Positions 21,625-31,172 of a DNA stretch of 64,000 bases are shown in pieces; positions within the stretch are counted from its first letter, which is position 1, and each line of letters opens with the position of its first letter. This stretch comes from Saccharopolyspora thermophila (GTDB taxonomy: Bacteria; Actinomycetota; Actinomycetes; Mycobacteriales; Pseudonocardiaceae), in assembly GCF_014646075.1 (NCBI RefSeq), contig NZ_BMMT01000001.1, positions 645,930 to 709,929 on the forward strand. Direction: 5' to 3'. A program made the translations under genes and the position numbers. The notes below the pieces were generated by a model, which searched no databases, was not told where the DNA came from, and saw nothing but the letters and a program-made list of their open reading frames with translations.

Positions 21625-23653
21625 ACTGGCCGGGTTCGTCGGGATCGAGCGGGTCGACGGGGATGTCGGTACCTCCGTCACCGGCGACGGTGCGCGGGTG
21701 CACACCGGCCACGGCCCCCAGTACAACGTCAGTGGCGAGACCATCATCTTCACCGAAAGCGACGGTCGGGTCCGTCGTCAGCGGACCTTCTCCCGTGCGA
21801 TGGCCGATGAGCAGCTCACCGCACGTTTTGTTGAGCCGCCGCGCTTCGCGCGAGCTGAAGAGAAGCTGGAAGAGTTCCGAACCGTTTTCCTCGATGGGCC
21901 TCTGGGCAGTGGGCGTCACACTGCTGCGCAGATGCTGCTCCAGAGAGTGGGGCGTGACGATTCCCAGTTCCGCATGCTCTCCGTGGAAGGTGACGAGGAC
22001 GCGGAGATGTCACTCAGGCCGGACTCGGTCCAGCCAGGTGAACGCCTGCTGCTTGACCTGTCCGGTGAAGCGAGGGCGGAGAGGTTCCTTGACGTCCAGC
22101 AGAAGTTGCTGCCGTTTCGGGCTGCGGTCGTGGAGAACAACGGCGCCCTCGTCGTGATTCCGCCCTCCGAGTTGGTCCACCTGCTGAGCCCGGAGTGGAC
22201 TCGCCTCAAGGTGGGTATCGGTCGCCCGAGTGGCGAGGCCGTCCTGCTCAAACATCTCCACGCCGACGGCATCGAGGCCGCCCCAGACGACCTCGACATC
22301 GACGTGTTGCGACCGCACCTGGATCGTGCACCGATGCGGGACCTGGGCCACCTGTGCCAGCGGATTGCGGAGGCTCGCGATGCCGAACCGCAACACGGGT
22401 TCGGAGATTGGGTCGCGCGGGCGTGCGAAGCTCTTGCTGATCGTGCGTCGGAGGTGGCGCGCCGGGCCAAGGAATGGTCCGCACCCCAGCGAGCATGGGC
22501 ATTGGCGGCCGCGATGTTGAAGGATTCGCACGCCGACTCCGTTCAATCGGCCGCGATCTCGTTGCTGCATCGCCTCAAGTACCCCAAGGAGGAAACGCAC
22601 GTTCTGGAGCGAGACGGGCTCGACGAGTCGCTACGCGTGATCGATGTCGTGCCGAACGCCGATCGTCAGGTCACGTTTACGAAGCTCGGTTACGACAACG
22701 CGGTACGCGATCACTTCTGGACGAACTATCCAGAACTGCGTGTGCCGCTGCGCGACTGGATCGGCAGCTGCGTCCTGGACGCGGGAATCACCGATGCAGA
22801 TCGGGACAGGCTGGTCGCCCGTTTCGCTGAACAGGCACGTCGCACTGGCCGGGTCACGGACCTGTGCACGCTCGCCGAGCGATGGACGCGCCGTGAGGGA
22901 GCGCGGCACTCGGTGGCACGCGCCCTCCAGTGGGCGGCCAGCGCACTGGCATATGGATTGCGGGAGGATCCGACGACGGGGATGTCGGCGGCGACCGTTC
23001 GGCGCAGGATCTACACGTGGGCGAGCCAACCGAACCTCTCGGTTGACCTCGCGCACGTGCTGATCTCGGTGTGCGCCGACGTGATGGCCGAGACGCATCC
23101 GGACCATGCCGTGGTGCGGTTGCGCCTGTTGGCTGCGCACAACGAACCGAACGTCGCGGAGGCGGCGAAGGATGCCGTCGTGGGCCTCGCTGAGGACAAC
23201 CGGTTCTACCGCCGACTGCTGTGGTGGATGAGAACGTGGCTGATCCACCATTCCAAACGATCTGACGTCGAGCTCTTCCTTGCGACGTCAGCTCCCCGTC
23301 GCTTGGTCGACACCACGTCGCGCTCCACCGCGCTGATCACCAACAGCGCTGTTCGTGAACAGCTGGTCATCGGCTGGCGCGCGGTCCTGAACAGCCACGT
23401 GGACGGCTGGAAGAAGGAAGTCGGAAAGTGGCTCAGCGCCTCCCGCACCAGCTCGTACGGACCGAGCCTGTTGGGTGTGCTGGTCGACGCTGCTGGAGGT
23501 GAGCTGGCCAAACTGGCGATGCTGCACGTGACCGCGCGCGACTGGGCCGCTGCTGCCAGGGATGTGGAAGAACGCGCCGGACGGCAGCAGGTGAGCAGAA
23601 AGCTCGCTTCGGAGATCGATGCCGCGCAGGGGTTGCGGCTCGCGTATTCCTAG
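21614..23653 (+). CDS. STAND-like P-loop protein with N-terminal adaptor segment
   Basis: This 679-residue protein starts at ATG 21614; GTG 21611 is directly before it, and GGAG at 21601 fits ATG better. Residues 8-56 share a motif with the C-terminus of the preceding cyclase-like protein. Residues 91-110 read VFLDGPLGSGRHTAAQMLLQ, a Walker A loop in which the usual Lys is Arg, and LLLDLS (145-150) is a Walker B-like strand. The rest is a long all-helical, repeat-like region, as in NLR-like sensors. Whether it hydrolyses NTP is doubtful with the Arg substitution, though related actinobacterial proteins also seem to carry GSGR. Confidence 0.65.
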   Translation: MGAELAGFVGIERVDGDVGTSVTGDGARVHTGHGPQYNVSGETIIFTESDGRVRRQRTFSRAMADEQLTARFVEPPRFARAEEKLEEFRTVFLDGPLGSGRHTAAQMLLQRVGRDDSQFRMLSVEGDEDAEMSLRPDSVQPGERLLLDLSGEARAERFLDVQQKLLPFRAAVVENNGALVVIPPSELVHLLSPEWTRLKVGIGRPSGEAVLLKHLHADGIEAAPDDLDIDVLRPHLDRAPMRDLGHLCQRIAEARDAEPQHGFGDWVARACEALADRASEVARRAKEWSAPQRAWALAAAMLKDSHADSVQSAAISLLHRLKYPKEETHVLERDGLDESLRVIDVVPNADRQVTFTKLGYDNAVRDHFWTNYPELRVPLRDWIGSCVLDAGITDADRDRLVARFAEQARRTGRVTDLCTLAERWTRREGARHSVARALQWAASALAYGLREDPTTGMSAATVRRRIYTWASQPNLSVDLAHVLISVCADVMAETHPDHAVVRLRLLAAHNEPNVAEAAKDAVVGLAEDNRFYRRLLWWMRTWLIHHSKRSDVELFLATSAPRRLVDTTSRSTALITNSAVREQLVIGWRAVLNSHVDGWKKEVGKWLSASRTSSYGPSLLGVLVDAAGGELAKLAMLHVTARDWAAAARDVEERAGRQQVSRKLASEIDAAQGLRLAYS

Positions 23654-23663
23654 GGAAAGCACG

Positions 23664-25052
23664 ATGTTGAGCAGTGATCAGAAGACGAGGTTGCACGCCC
23701 TCTCGGTCGTTGTTGCGGCTGTTTTCGGTGTGCTCGGTGTGCTCTACAGCTGGCCTTCGTGGCTGTGGATGGGGCTGGTGGCAGTGTCGCTGCTGGCGCC
23801 ATCGGCGATCTCGTACGCACTTGTCGAATGGCACTTGCGTAAACGGACTCGACGAGTTCGCGAGGATTCGAAGCCCGATGTCGCGGAAGAACCACAACCG
23901 ATGCCCGAACCTCCTGCTCCGCAGGAATATGTGGTGCGAGATGTGCTGTTGCGCAGCGCTCGCGCGGACTACCAGTTCGTTTTCGGTTGCAACGTGTTCT
24001 GGCGTGTGTTGCCGGGGGCTCCTGGCCTTCCGCACGCGAATCCGGGAGCGCTTGCCGCGGACCTCCTTCTCGCCGAGGCTGCGAACGTTGCCGCTGCAAC
24101 GCCACCTGATGAGGTGAGCCGTGCCCGATACCGGATGACGAACGTGCTCGGCTCGGCACGAGTGGATCCGACGGGGTGCGTGGAGGTCTGGGCGGATGGA
24201 ATCGTCCTTTCGCTGACCGAGAAGGACGAGGAACGCCTCAGGCGCCTTGCGGAGGTGCGCAAGGACGAAGAGGTGTGGGAGCACGAGCGCAGTTATGAGC
24301 GGAACGTGCGTGCGTACCTGGGGGACGATGTGCTGGCGACTCCTGGGAGTGCGTTGGTGTGGTGGTTGGCAGGGCCCCGCACCGACGAGAAGAAACGTGT
24401 CGACGAGGCCGTGTCGAAGATTGAGAACCTGCAGAGGCTGTCCTCTGCTGCGGCTGTTTCGGAACTGCCCCCGTGGTCGACGCCCAGCGCGGTCGGGGCC
24501 CTGGGAGGGGCGTTCGCTGGGGCGGCTACCGGCTTTGCGCCATCCACGGGTGTGGTGCATGAGGTGTCGCAGCTGCCATACGTGGTGGCTGAGCCGGCAG
24601 CGGAGGGCGAGCGCGGCTTCTTTGGTGCGCCGGACCCGTCCGTGAAAACCCATGCGATCGGTCTCGTCGAGGAACTCCCAGACGGACCGGAGAGAGACGT
24701 TTTTGCTCGCCGATTGGCTGATCTCCTCGATGCACAAGGACGCCCTGAGGAAGCGGAGGAGGTTCGGCGTCGGTTCGATGCGCCGTCACACTTCGAGGAG
24801 GGCCTGGACGTCGACGGAGAACCGGACACCAGCCCGGGCTCTGTTGTCGTGGAGACCACTCACATCGGTGACGAGGAGGAAGTACCCACTCGGTCGTTCA
24901 ACCATCGCTCACCCGAGAACGTCTCCGCATCCCTGCAGTCCGTGCCATCGATGAACCGGGACGTGATCGTAGGGCAGGTCGAGCCAGGTGAAGGGTTGCA
25001 GCGGCGATCCAACGGAGCGGCGCCGCGCGAGAGCAGCGGTCAGCAGGGATAG
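23664..25052 (+). CDS. 2-TM membrane protein, paralogue B of the conflict-like cluster
   Basis: This 462-residue protein starts at ATG 23664 after GGGAAAG, 10 bp beyond the preceding stop. Two N-terminal membrane helices (about residues 9-48) are followed by a core homologous to the protein at 18220-19266: LLRSARADYQFVFGCNVFW, LPHANPGALAADLLLAEAA and SALVWWLAG align with the same positions there. A C-terminal extension of about 100 low-complexity, acidic residues is unique to this copy. It is the last gene of the CRP-cyclase-STAND operon. A membrane platform or effector role is inference. Confidence 0.75.
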   Translation: MLSSDQKTRLHALSVVVAAVFGVLGVLYSWPSWLWMGLVAVSLLAPSAISYALVEWHLRKRTRRVREDSKPDVAEEPQPMPEPPAPQEYVVRDVLLRSARADYQFVFGCNVFWRVLPGAPGLPHANPGALAADLLLAEAANVAAATPPDEVSRARYRMTNVLGSARVDPTGCVEVWADGIVLSLTEKDEERLRRLAEVRKDEEVWEHERSYERNVRAYLGDDVLATPGSALVWWLAGPRTDEKKRVDEAVSKIENLQRLSSAAAVSELPPWSTPSAVGALGGAFAGAATGFAPSTGVVHEVSQLPYVVAEPAAEGERGFFGAPDPSVKTHAIGLVEELPDGPERDVFARRLADLLDAQGRPEEAEEVRRRFDAPSHFEEGLDVDGEPDTSPGSVVVETTHIGDEEEVPTRSFNHRSPENVSASLQSVPSMNRDVIVGQVEPGEGLQRRSNGAAPRESSGQQG

Positions 25053-25062
25053 CCACAGTTGA

Positions 25063-25106
25063 CCTCGGCGATCTGCGGCGAAGCCGGCACCCGCAGTTCG
25101 CCGAGG
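25063..25106. terminator. Bidirectional terminator
   Basis: A 16-base arm at 25063-25078 pairs with 25091-25106 with one mismatch (CCTCGGCGA and CTGCGG against CCGCAG and TCGCCGAGG). It separates the cluster ending at 25052 from the convergent DUF72 gene ending at 25128. Confidence 0.7.
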
Positions 25107-25127
25107 CTCGTTGAGCTCTTCGGGGCG

Positions 25128-26003
25128 TCAGGTGCAACGGGTGGCGAGGGACATGGCGTCTTCGGGAGCGTGGGCCTGCACGTCGTTGTCAAAGTAGACG
25201 TACACGTCCCGGCCACTCGACCTCGGGGCCGGGGGCGCCACCGTGTGCTCGGTCCGGGGACTGCGGCCCGCTCGCCAGGCCCGGATCAGGCCCGCCCAGC
25301 GGTCGAGGTCCTCCGGGGTGTAGCCGCTGGCGTAGAGCTCCTCGGCGCCGTGCAGGCGGACGTAGACGAAGTCGCTGGTGACGTCCTCCAGGTAAGGCCA
25401 GGTGCCCGCCGCGTCGGACACCACCAGGGCGATGTCGTGCTCGCGCAGCAGCTCGACCGGTTCGGGGGAGGCGAAGCTCGGGTGGCGCACCTCCACGGCG
25501 TGGCGCAGCGGGCGGTCCGCGTCGGTTTCGGTGAACGCGCGGCCCGCCAGGCGCTCGTCGTGGCGGGCGGCCAGCTCGGCCGCCGCCGCGGTGCTGCGGG
25601 GTAGCAGGGCGAAGAAGGCCGCCAGGCGCGCCGGGTCGAAGGCGAGGTTCGGCGGCAGTTGCCACAGCAGCGGGCCGAGCTTCGGGCCGAGCGCGAGGAC
25701 GCCGGAGGCGAAGAAGTTCGCCAGCGGCGTTTCCACGTCGCGCAGCTTCTTCATGTGGGTGATGTAGCGGCTTCCCTTCACCGCGAACAGGAAGTCGTCC
25801 GGGGTTTGCTCGGCCCAGCTGCGGTAGTGCTCGGGGCGCTTCAGCGAGTAGAACGACGCGTTGATCTCTGTTGAGTCGAGGCGCCGCGACAGGAACTCCA
25901 GTTCGGCGCCGCGGCGCAGGTCACGCGGGTAGAACGGCCCGTGCCACGGGCCGTACACCCAGCCGGACGTGCCGATCCGGATCCGGTGCGACGGACGCGC
26001 CAC
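25128..26003 (-). CDS. DUF72 domain protein (TIM-barrel fold)
   Basis: This 291-residue DUF72 protein begins IRIGTSGWVYGPWHGPFYP, the family's characteristic first strand and loop, followed by FLSRRLDSTEINASFY and KGSRYITHMKKLRD. A later segment, HAVEVRHPSF, is the usual family motif. The fold resembles xylose isomerase-like TIM barrels, but the biochemical function is not established. GTG 26003 is used as start. It lies in opposite orientation to the conflict-like cluster and is separated from the molybdenum hydroxylase operon by a terminator. Confidence 0.88.
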   Translation of the reverse strand: MARPSHRIRIGTSGWVYGPWHGPFYPRDLRRGAELEFLSRRLDSTEINASFYSLKRPEHYRSWAEQTPDDFLFAVKGSRYITHMKKLRDVETPLANFFASGVLALGPKLGPLLWQLPPNLAFDPARLAAFFALLPRSTAAAAELAARHDERLAGRAFTETDADRPLRHAVEVRHPSFASPEPVELLREHDIALVVSDAAGTWPYLEDVTSDFVYVRLHGAEELYASGYTPEDLDRWAGLIRAWRAGRSPRTEHTVAPPAPRSSGRDVYVYFDNDVQAHAPEDAMSLATRCT

Positions 26004-26212
26004 GCCACCCACGGTAGCCCCCACCCTGCACTCCCGCCGAAGTCCTGGCCGGGTTCCCGAATGCAGGCAGACGTGGGAAACGCCAGGCCGGCACGGCCGG
26101 GAGGGTGCGCAGGTTTGATTCCACAGTGGACTCCTCGGTTTCGGTTTGTTCGGTCGAGTGTGCCGGGTTGGACCGTCCGATTGCGATGTGGCGCCGAAGC
26201 CGGGGTCGGAAC

Positions 26213-26251
26213 GGGTGAGGGGCATCCCGGGAACCGGAATGCCCCTCACCC
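26213..26251 (-). terminator. Terminator of the molybdenum hydroxylase operon
   Basis: GGGTGAGGGGCAT (26213-26225) pairs perfectly with ATGCCCCTCACCC (26239-26251), a 13-bp stem starting seven bases beyond the stop of the FAD subunit gene. The rest of 26004-26212 contains no supported gene. Confidence 0.8.
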
Positions 26252-26257
26252 GGATGG

Positions 26258-27079
26258 TCACGCGCTTCGGGTGGCCGCGGCCTCCAGAGCGCGGCGCACC
26301 AGGACCTTCGCCAGGTGCCTGCGGTAGTCGGCGCTGGCACTGGCCTGGTCCGGCGGCGAGGTGTCCTCCGTCGCCCGCTCGGCCGCCTCGGCGGGGCTCG
26401 CCCCGGCCGCCAGTGCCTCCTCCACGCCGCGCGCCCGCATCGGTGTCGGGCCCATGTTCACCAGCGCCACCCGCTGTCCGGCGACGGCCACCCCGACCAC
26501 CGCCCAGTCGATCGCGCGCTTGGTGAACTTCTGGAAGTCCCAGCCCTGTCCCGGATTCTTCGCGAACCGGATCTCCACCAGCAGCTCGTCCTCGCCGAGT
26601 GCGGTCTCGAAGAAGTCGGTGAAGAACTCCGTCGCCGGGATTTCCCGGGTGCCCGACGGCCCCTGCGCGACCAGCACCGCGTCCAGCGCCAGCACCACCG
26701 CCGGCAGGTCCGACGCCGGGTCGCCGTGCGCCAGCGAACCGCCGATGGTGCCGCGGTGGCGGACCTGCGGGTCGCCGATGGTGCCCGCCGCGTGCGCCAG
26801 CAGCGGCAGCTCCCGGGCCAGCAGGTCGGAGTGCTCCAGGTCGTGGTGCCGGGTCAGCGCCCCGATCCGGATCTCGTCGCCCTCCTCGCGGATGTAGGAC
26901 AGCTCGCGCAGCCCGCCGAGGTCGATCAGCACCTCCGGCGCCGACAGCCGCAGCTTCATCAGCGGCAGCAGCGAGTGCCCGCCGGCCAGCAGCTTCGCGT
27001 CGTCGCCGTGCTCGGCGAGCAGGCTCAGCGCCTCCTCGACGGAGTTCGCCTTCTTGTAGGTGAACGCGGCAGGAATCAT
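26258..27079 (-). CDS. Form II CO dehydrogenase-type hydroxylase, FAD (medium) subunit
   Basis: This 273-residue CoxM/CutM-type subunit starts at ATG 27079, overlapping the 2Fe-2S gene's stop by four bases. The FAD-binding motifs [14 protein letters not shown] (residues 32-45) and [17 protein letters not shown] (about 111-127) are clear. It transfers electrons from the iron-sulfur subunit to FAD and an acceptor. Length is slightly short but within the family. It is the last gene of the L-S-M operon. Confidence 0.92.
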   Translation of the reverse strand: MIPAAFTYKKANSVEEALSLLAEHGDDAKLLAGGHSLLPLMKLRLSAPEVLIDLGGLRELSYIREEGDEIRIGALTRHHDLEHSDLLARELPLLAHAAGTIGDPQVRHRGTIGGSLAHGDPASDLPAVVLALDAVLVAQGPSGTREIPATEFFTDFFETALGEDELLVEIRFAKNPGQGWDFQKFTKRAIDWAVVGVAVAGQRVALVNMGPTPMRARGVEEALAAGASPAEAAERATEDTSPPDQASASADYRRHLAKVLVRRALEAAATRSA

Positions 27080-27549
27080 TCCGTGGCCCCCGACCTCTCC
27101 CGGGCCGCGGCCAGCACGGCTTGGACGATGTTGTGGTAGCCGGTGCACCGGCAGAGGTTGCCCTCCAGGCCGGAGCGCACATCGGCCTCGGTCGGGTTCG
27201 GGTTCTCCGCCACCAGCGACACCGCGGCCATCACCATGCCCGGCGTGCAGAACCCGCACTGCAGCCCGTGCTCACGCTGGAACGCGCGCTGCATCGGGTG
27301 CAGGGTCTCGCCGTCGGCGAGGCCCTCGATGGTGGTGACCTCGTGGCCGTCGGCCTGGGCGGCCAGCACGGTGCAGGACTTCACCGACTCCCCGTCGAGC
27401 AGCACCGTGCAGGCCCCGCACGAGGTGGTGTCGCAGCCGATGTTGGTGCCGGTCAGCCCGCAGGTGTCGCGGAGGTAGTGGACGAGCAGCGTGCGGTCCT
27501 CGACCTCGTGGCTGCGCTGCTCGCCGTTGACGTTGATGGAAACTTGCAC
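27076..27549 (-). CDS. Form II CO dehydrogenase-type hydroxylase, 2Fe-2S (small) subunit
   Basis: This is a 157-residue CoxS-type subunit. The plant-ferredoxin-like cluster [15 protein letters not shown] is followed by Cys at about 59, and the all-helical domain contains QCGFCTPGM and GNLCRCTGY. These ligate two [2Fe-2S] clusters that carry electrons from the molybdenum centre to FAD. ATG 27549 is the start. It lies 69 bases after coxL-type gene's stop and is coupled to the FAD subunit gene. Confidence 0.94.
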   Translation of the reverse strand: MQVSINVNGEQRSHEVEDRTLLVHYLRDTCGLTGTNIGCDTTSCGACTVLLDGESVKSCTVLAAQADGHEVTTIEGLADGETLHPMQRAFQREHGLQCGFCTPGMVMAAVSLVAENPNPTEADVRSGLEGNLCRCTGYHNIVQAVLAAARERSGATE

Positions 27550-27618
27550 GAACGAACTCCTAAGCGCTCGTCAGGCGGACTCGCCCGATCATTCACCCGA
27601 ACGTCGTGGGCGGCTGTT

Positions 27619-29877
27619 CTATGCCTGGTTGATCGCCCTCCACACCCGCTCGGGAGTGGCCGGCATGTCGATGTGGGTGACCCCGAGATGGGACAGCGCG
27701 TCCACCACCGCGTTCTGCACCGCCGGGGTGGCGCCGATGGTGCCCGCCTCACCGATGCCCTTGGCGCCCAGCGGGTTGAGCGTCGTCGGGGTCTCCATCG
27801 TGAGCAGTTCGAAACTGGGCAGCTCCGCCGCGGTGATGAAGGCGTAGTCGGCGAGGTTGGCGTTCTGCGGGTTGCCGTCGGCGTCGTAGGTGACCTCCTC
27901 CAGCAGCGCCTGCGCGGCACCCTGCGCGATGCCGCCGTGCCGCTGGCCCTCGGTGAGGACCGGGTTGATGATCGTCCCGGCGTCGTCGACGCTGACGTGC
28001 CGCAGGTAGTCGACCTTGCCGGTCTCGGTGTCCACCTCGACGACCGCGAGGTGGGTGCCGAACGGGAAGGTCGGCCGGTCCTCGGTGAAGTGCACGTCGG
28101 CGGCCAGCCCGCCCTCGGTGCGCTGGGCCAGCTCGGCCCACGACATCGCGACGTTCGGCGTGCCGCGGACCCGCCAGCTGCCGTCGACGAGTTCCAGGTC
28201 GGCCTCGTCGATCTCGATCAGCTCGGCGGCCAGCCTGCGGCCCTTCTTCAGCACGTCCGTCGCGGCCCGGTACACCGCCGACCCGCCCAGCTGCAGCGAG
28301 CGGGACCCCATGGTGCCCATGCCCTCCGGGATCAGGTCGGTGTCGCCGTGCACGACCTCGATCCGGTCCAGGTCGATGCCGAGCTTCTCCGACACCAGCA
28401 TCGCGTAGGACGTCCAGTGCCCCTGGCCGTGCGGGGAGCTGCCGGTGAGCACCAGGACACTGCCGTCCGGGCGGACCTCGACGTGCCCGGTCTCGCCCTC
28501 GGTGTTGTTCGGCGCGGTGATCTCCACGTAGCTGGCCAGCCCGATGCCGAGCTGACGGGTGGCGCCCTCGGCGCGCCGCTTGGCCTGCTCCTCGCGCAGC
28601 GCCGTGTAGTCCGCGGCCTCCAGCACCGCGTCCAGGCCCTTGATGTACTCGCCGGTGTCGTAGGTGACGCCGCCGGGCGTCGTGAACGGGAACTGCTCCG
28701 GGCGCACCAGGTTGCGGCGGCGCACCTCGGCGGGGTCGACGCCGATCTCGGCGGCGAACAGGTCCATCGCCCGCTCCACCGCGGCCGTCGCCTCGGGGCG
28801 GCCCGCGCCGCGGTAGGCGCCGACGGGCGTGGTGTTGGTGACCACCCCGCGCGCCACCGACTCGACCTTCGGGATGTCGTAGACGCCGCTGACCATCATT
28901 CTGGTGAACATTGGCAGGAACGCGCCCAGCCGCGGGTACGCGCCCACGTCCTGGGTGATCTCCAGCCGGTACGCCAGGACGGTGCCGTCGCGGCGGCCGC
29001 CGATGGTGACCCGCTGCCGCTGCGCGCGGCCGTGGGTCATCGCGACCAGGTTCTCGCTGCGGCTTTCCACCCACTTCACCGGCCGCCCGAGCCGTTTGGC
29101 CAGGAAGGTCAGCAGCACGGCCTCCTGCTCGACGCCGATCTTGGCGCCGAACCCGCCGCCGACGTCCGGGGTGATCACCCGGACCTGTTCCCGCGGCAGC
29201 CCCAGGTTGGCCATGACCTCGTCGCGGCAGGTCTGCGCGTTCTGGTTGGACAGCCACAGGGTGACCTTGTCGCCGTCCCACGCGCAGGCCGCGGTCCGCA
29301 CCTCCAGCGGCGCGGCGGCCACGCGGGTGTTCTCGATCTGCCTGCTGACCACGACCTCGCAGCCGTCGAACAGGTCGTCGGTGGGTTCGCCCACGCTGCC
29401 GGTGACGTTCGTGCCGGCCTCAGGGAACAGCAGGACCTCGTCGCGCAGTGCGTCGTCGACGTCGACGACGGGGGTCAGCGGGTCGTAGTCCACGGAGACG
29501 AGTTCGGCGGCGTCCTCGCCCTGGGCGCGGGTCTCGGTGACCACGACGGCGACGGGCTCGCCGACATAGCGGACGGTGCCGCGGGCCAGGTGCGGGCGCA
29601 CCATCGCCGCGGGCGGCCGACCGCTGATGCCCGCGTTCGGCCTGAACGGCGGCAGGTCGACGTCCTCGGCGGTGAACACGCCGACGACCCCGGGCAGGTC
29701 ACGGGCCTGCTCGGTGTCGATCTCGAGGATCCTCGCGTGCGCCAGCGGACTGCGCACGTAGGTGACGTGCAGCGCCCCTTGCAGGGCGGGTTCGCGCAGG
29801 TCGTCGACGTAGGTGCCGCCGACGGTGAGAAGGCGCGGGTCTTCGCGGCGTTCTACCCGGGTGCCGAGAATGCTCAA
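27619..29877 (-). CDS. Form II CO dehydrogenase-type hydroxylase, molybdenum (large) subunit
   Basis: This 752-residue xanthine-oxidase-family subunit binds the molybdopterin cofactor. The active-site loop reads AYRGAGR (about residue 355), the signature of form II CoxL-like proteins. Form I CO dehydrogenase has AYxCSFR with a catalytic Cys. The true substrate may therefore be CO with low activity or, more likely, another small aldehyde, purine or aromatic compound. The GGGFGAK-type motif ([12 protein letters not shown]) and the C-terminal [14 protein letters not shown] are present. No cofactor-maturation genes (coxD, E, F, G) follow. Gene order L-S-M is transcribed leftward. Confidence 0.93.
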   Translation of the reverse strand: MSILGTRVERREDPRLLTVGGTYVDDLREPALQGALHVTYVRSPLAHARILEIDTEQARDLPGVVGVFTAEDVDLPPFRPNAGISGRPPAAMVRPHLARGTVRYVGEPVAVVVTETRAQGEDAAELVSVDYDPLTPVVDVDDALRDEVLLFPEAGTNVTGSVGEPTDDLFDGCEVVVSRQIENTRVAAAPLEVRTAACAWDGDKVTLWLSNQNAQTCRDEVMANLGLPREQVRVITPDVGGGFGAKIGVEQEAVLLTFLAKRLGRPVKWVESRSENLVAMTHGRAQRQRVTIGGRRDGTVLAYRLEITQDVGAYPRLGAFLPMFTRMMVSGVYDIPKVESVARGVVTNTTPVGAYRGAGRPEATAAVERAMDLFAAEIGVDPAEVRRRNLVRPEQFPFTTPGGVTYDTGEYIKGLDAVLEAADYTALREEQAKRRAEGATRQLGIGLASYVEITAPNNTEGETGHVEVRPDGSVLVLTGSSPHGQGHWTSYAMLVSEKLGIDLDRIEVVHGDTDLIPEGMGTMGSRSLQLGGSAVYRAATDVLKKGRRLAAELIEIDEADLELVDGSWRVRGTPNVAMSWAELAQRTEGGLAADVHFTEDRPTFPFGTHLAVVEVDTETGKVDYLRHVSVDDAGTIINPVLTEGQRHGGIAQGAAQALLEEVTYDADGNPQNANLADYAFITAAELPSFELLTMETPTTLNPLGAKGIGEAGTIGATPAVQNAVVDALSHLGVTHIDMPATPERVWRAINQA

Positions 29878-30518
29878 TGGTGCCTCGCAGTCAATGCACA
29901 GTCATGATCGGGGACCACCCGCGCGCGGCGGGTGCGGTTCAATCCAGCGGTCAGGCGTCGTTGTTCGAGCCGGTCGCCACCTCCGCTCGCCCTGGCAGCT
30001 GGCGCACCCCGGTGGTGGCCGCCCCGCGGAGCAGGACGGCGTGGAAAGGCCAGCATCGTCATGTCGAAGCCCAGGTCCCGCCAGCGTTGCACGGTCGGCA
30101 CGCCGTCACAACGGATACCGGCGCACACGCCGCTCCTCCGACAGGTGTCCACAATGGACAGAGTGGGGCGTGGTGTCCACACACACCCGGTCGAATCCGC
30201 AGCGCCCTGTCAGCTGTGCGGCGGCCGGGCTGAGGCGGGCGATCGTACTCACGCAGCAACCTCTCCGGCTCGGTTTTCCGCGCCCCGGCACGGAGAACCG
30301 AGCTCGATGGTCGTCGACAGCGCCGAACGGCGCCCAGGTCGGACACCGACGAGGCACCGCACGCGGGGGGTCGCGCGCGCTGCCAGGTCGCGAAGTGGTT
30401 CGGTGGATAGTCCTCAGAACAGTGGCGACTCTAGGTCAGATCCGATGTCTCGTGCAACAACCGACCGGTTGGCCTGCGGCTTTCGGAGGCGCCCTCGACA
30501 CTGTGGTGAGGCGCGCGT
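29878..30518. other. Gene-free interval, possibly degenerate
   Basis: No frame in these 640 bases has a convincing start, ribosome site, codon pattern or recognisable domain. The adjoining LLM/TetR scar suggests this stretch may include decayed coding DNA, but I cannot identify a source. It must also contain the promoter of the molybdenum hydroxylase operon near 29880-29950; no clear -35/-10 pair was found. Confidence 0.4.
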
Positions 30519-31172
30519 TCAGAAGAGGGCGAAAACCTCGCCGGCGGCGCGGATGGTGCGCAGAGCTGCTTCGCGGGAGCCCGCCCCCTCGGGCATCAGG
30601 AGAATCCGGCCGATGCCGAGCGCTTCGCGGCGCTGGGCCAGGAGCCTCCGGCACTCCCGGACGTCACCCGCGATGTGGCAGTCGGCCAGCTGGGCCGCCT
30701 CGTCGCGGGCCTGTGCGGGCGTCGGCTTCGGGCGCTCGAGCAGCGGAGTGCCTTCCTGGGCGGCGCGCAGGGTCAGCTCGGTGATCCCCTCGGTCAGCAG
30801 GTCGCGGGCGGTCGCGGTGTCCTCAGCGACGGCGAAGTACGACGAGTCGATGTTGTCCCGCGGGTCGAGCTGGTGGCCGTGCTCGGCGGCGGTCTCGGCG
30901 TGGGCGTCCAGCACCGCGCGCTTGGTCGGCAGGTCGGTGACCGGGCTGAGCAGGACGGGCAGGCCGTGTCGCGCGGCCAGCCGCGCCGAGTCCGGTGATG
31001 CCACGGCCAGCACGAACGGGGCCCGGGACGGCACCGGCGTGGGAATGACCGGCACCTCGTCGAAGCGGTAGCGGTCGCCGCCGCCCTTCGCGCGGCCCTG
31101 CCGCAGTGCTGCGTCCAGCAGCGCCACGGATTCGCCGATGTCGCGGAACCCGGGTAGCCCGGTGCCGAAGAT
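30519..31172 (-). pseudogene. LLM-class flavin-dependent oxidoreductase, N-terminus lost
   Basis: The frame reads from about 31172 leftward as IFGTGLPGFRDIGE then SVALLDAALRQGR, and onward through VASPDSARLAARHGLPVLL to the stop at 30519. This matches the C-terminal two-thirds of a luciferase-like (F420- or FMN-dependent) monooxygenase of about 330 residues. Upstream of the IFGTGLP strand the sequence becomes Arg-rich and unrelated, so the first third of the barrel is absent. The track-type start GTG 31127 lies inside the fold and would not give a working enzyme. The break coincides with the start of a truncated TetR gene on the other strand. Confidence 0.7.

Noticed and set aside
27619-29877. 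True (form I) CO dehydrogenase
   Set aside because: The active-site loop is AYRGAGR, not the Cys-containing form I motif.
27121-29907. 928-codon plus-strand open frame
   Set aside because: It is wholly antisense to the three molybdenum hydroxylase genes, has His/Gly/Arg-rich composition typical of GC-rich shadow frames and no recognisable domain.
29878-30518. Possible insertion-sequence or transposase remnant
   Set aside because: Short frames such as one with RWRDLGFDMTMLAF looked protein-like, but no terminal repeats, target duplication or known transposase motif could be found.
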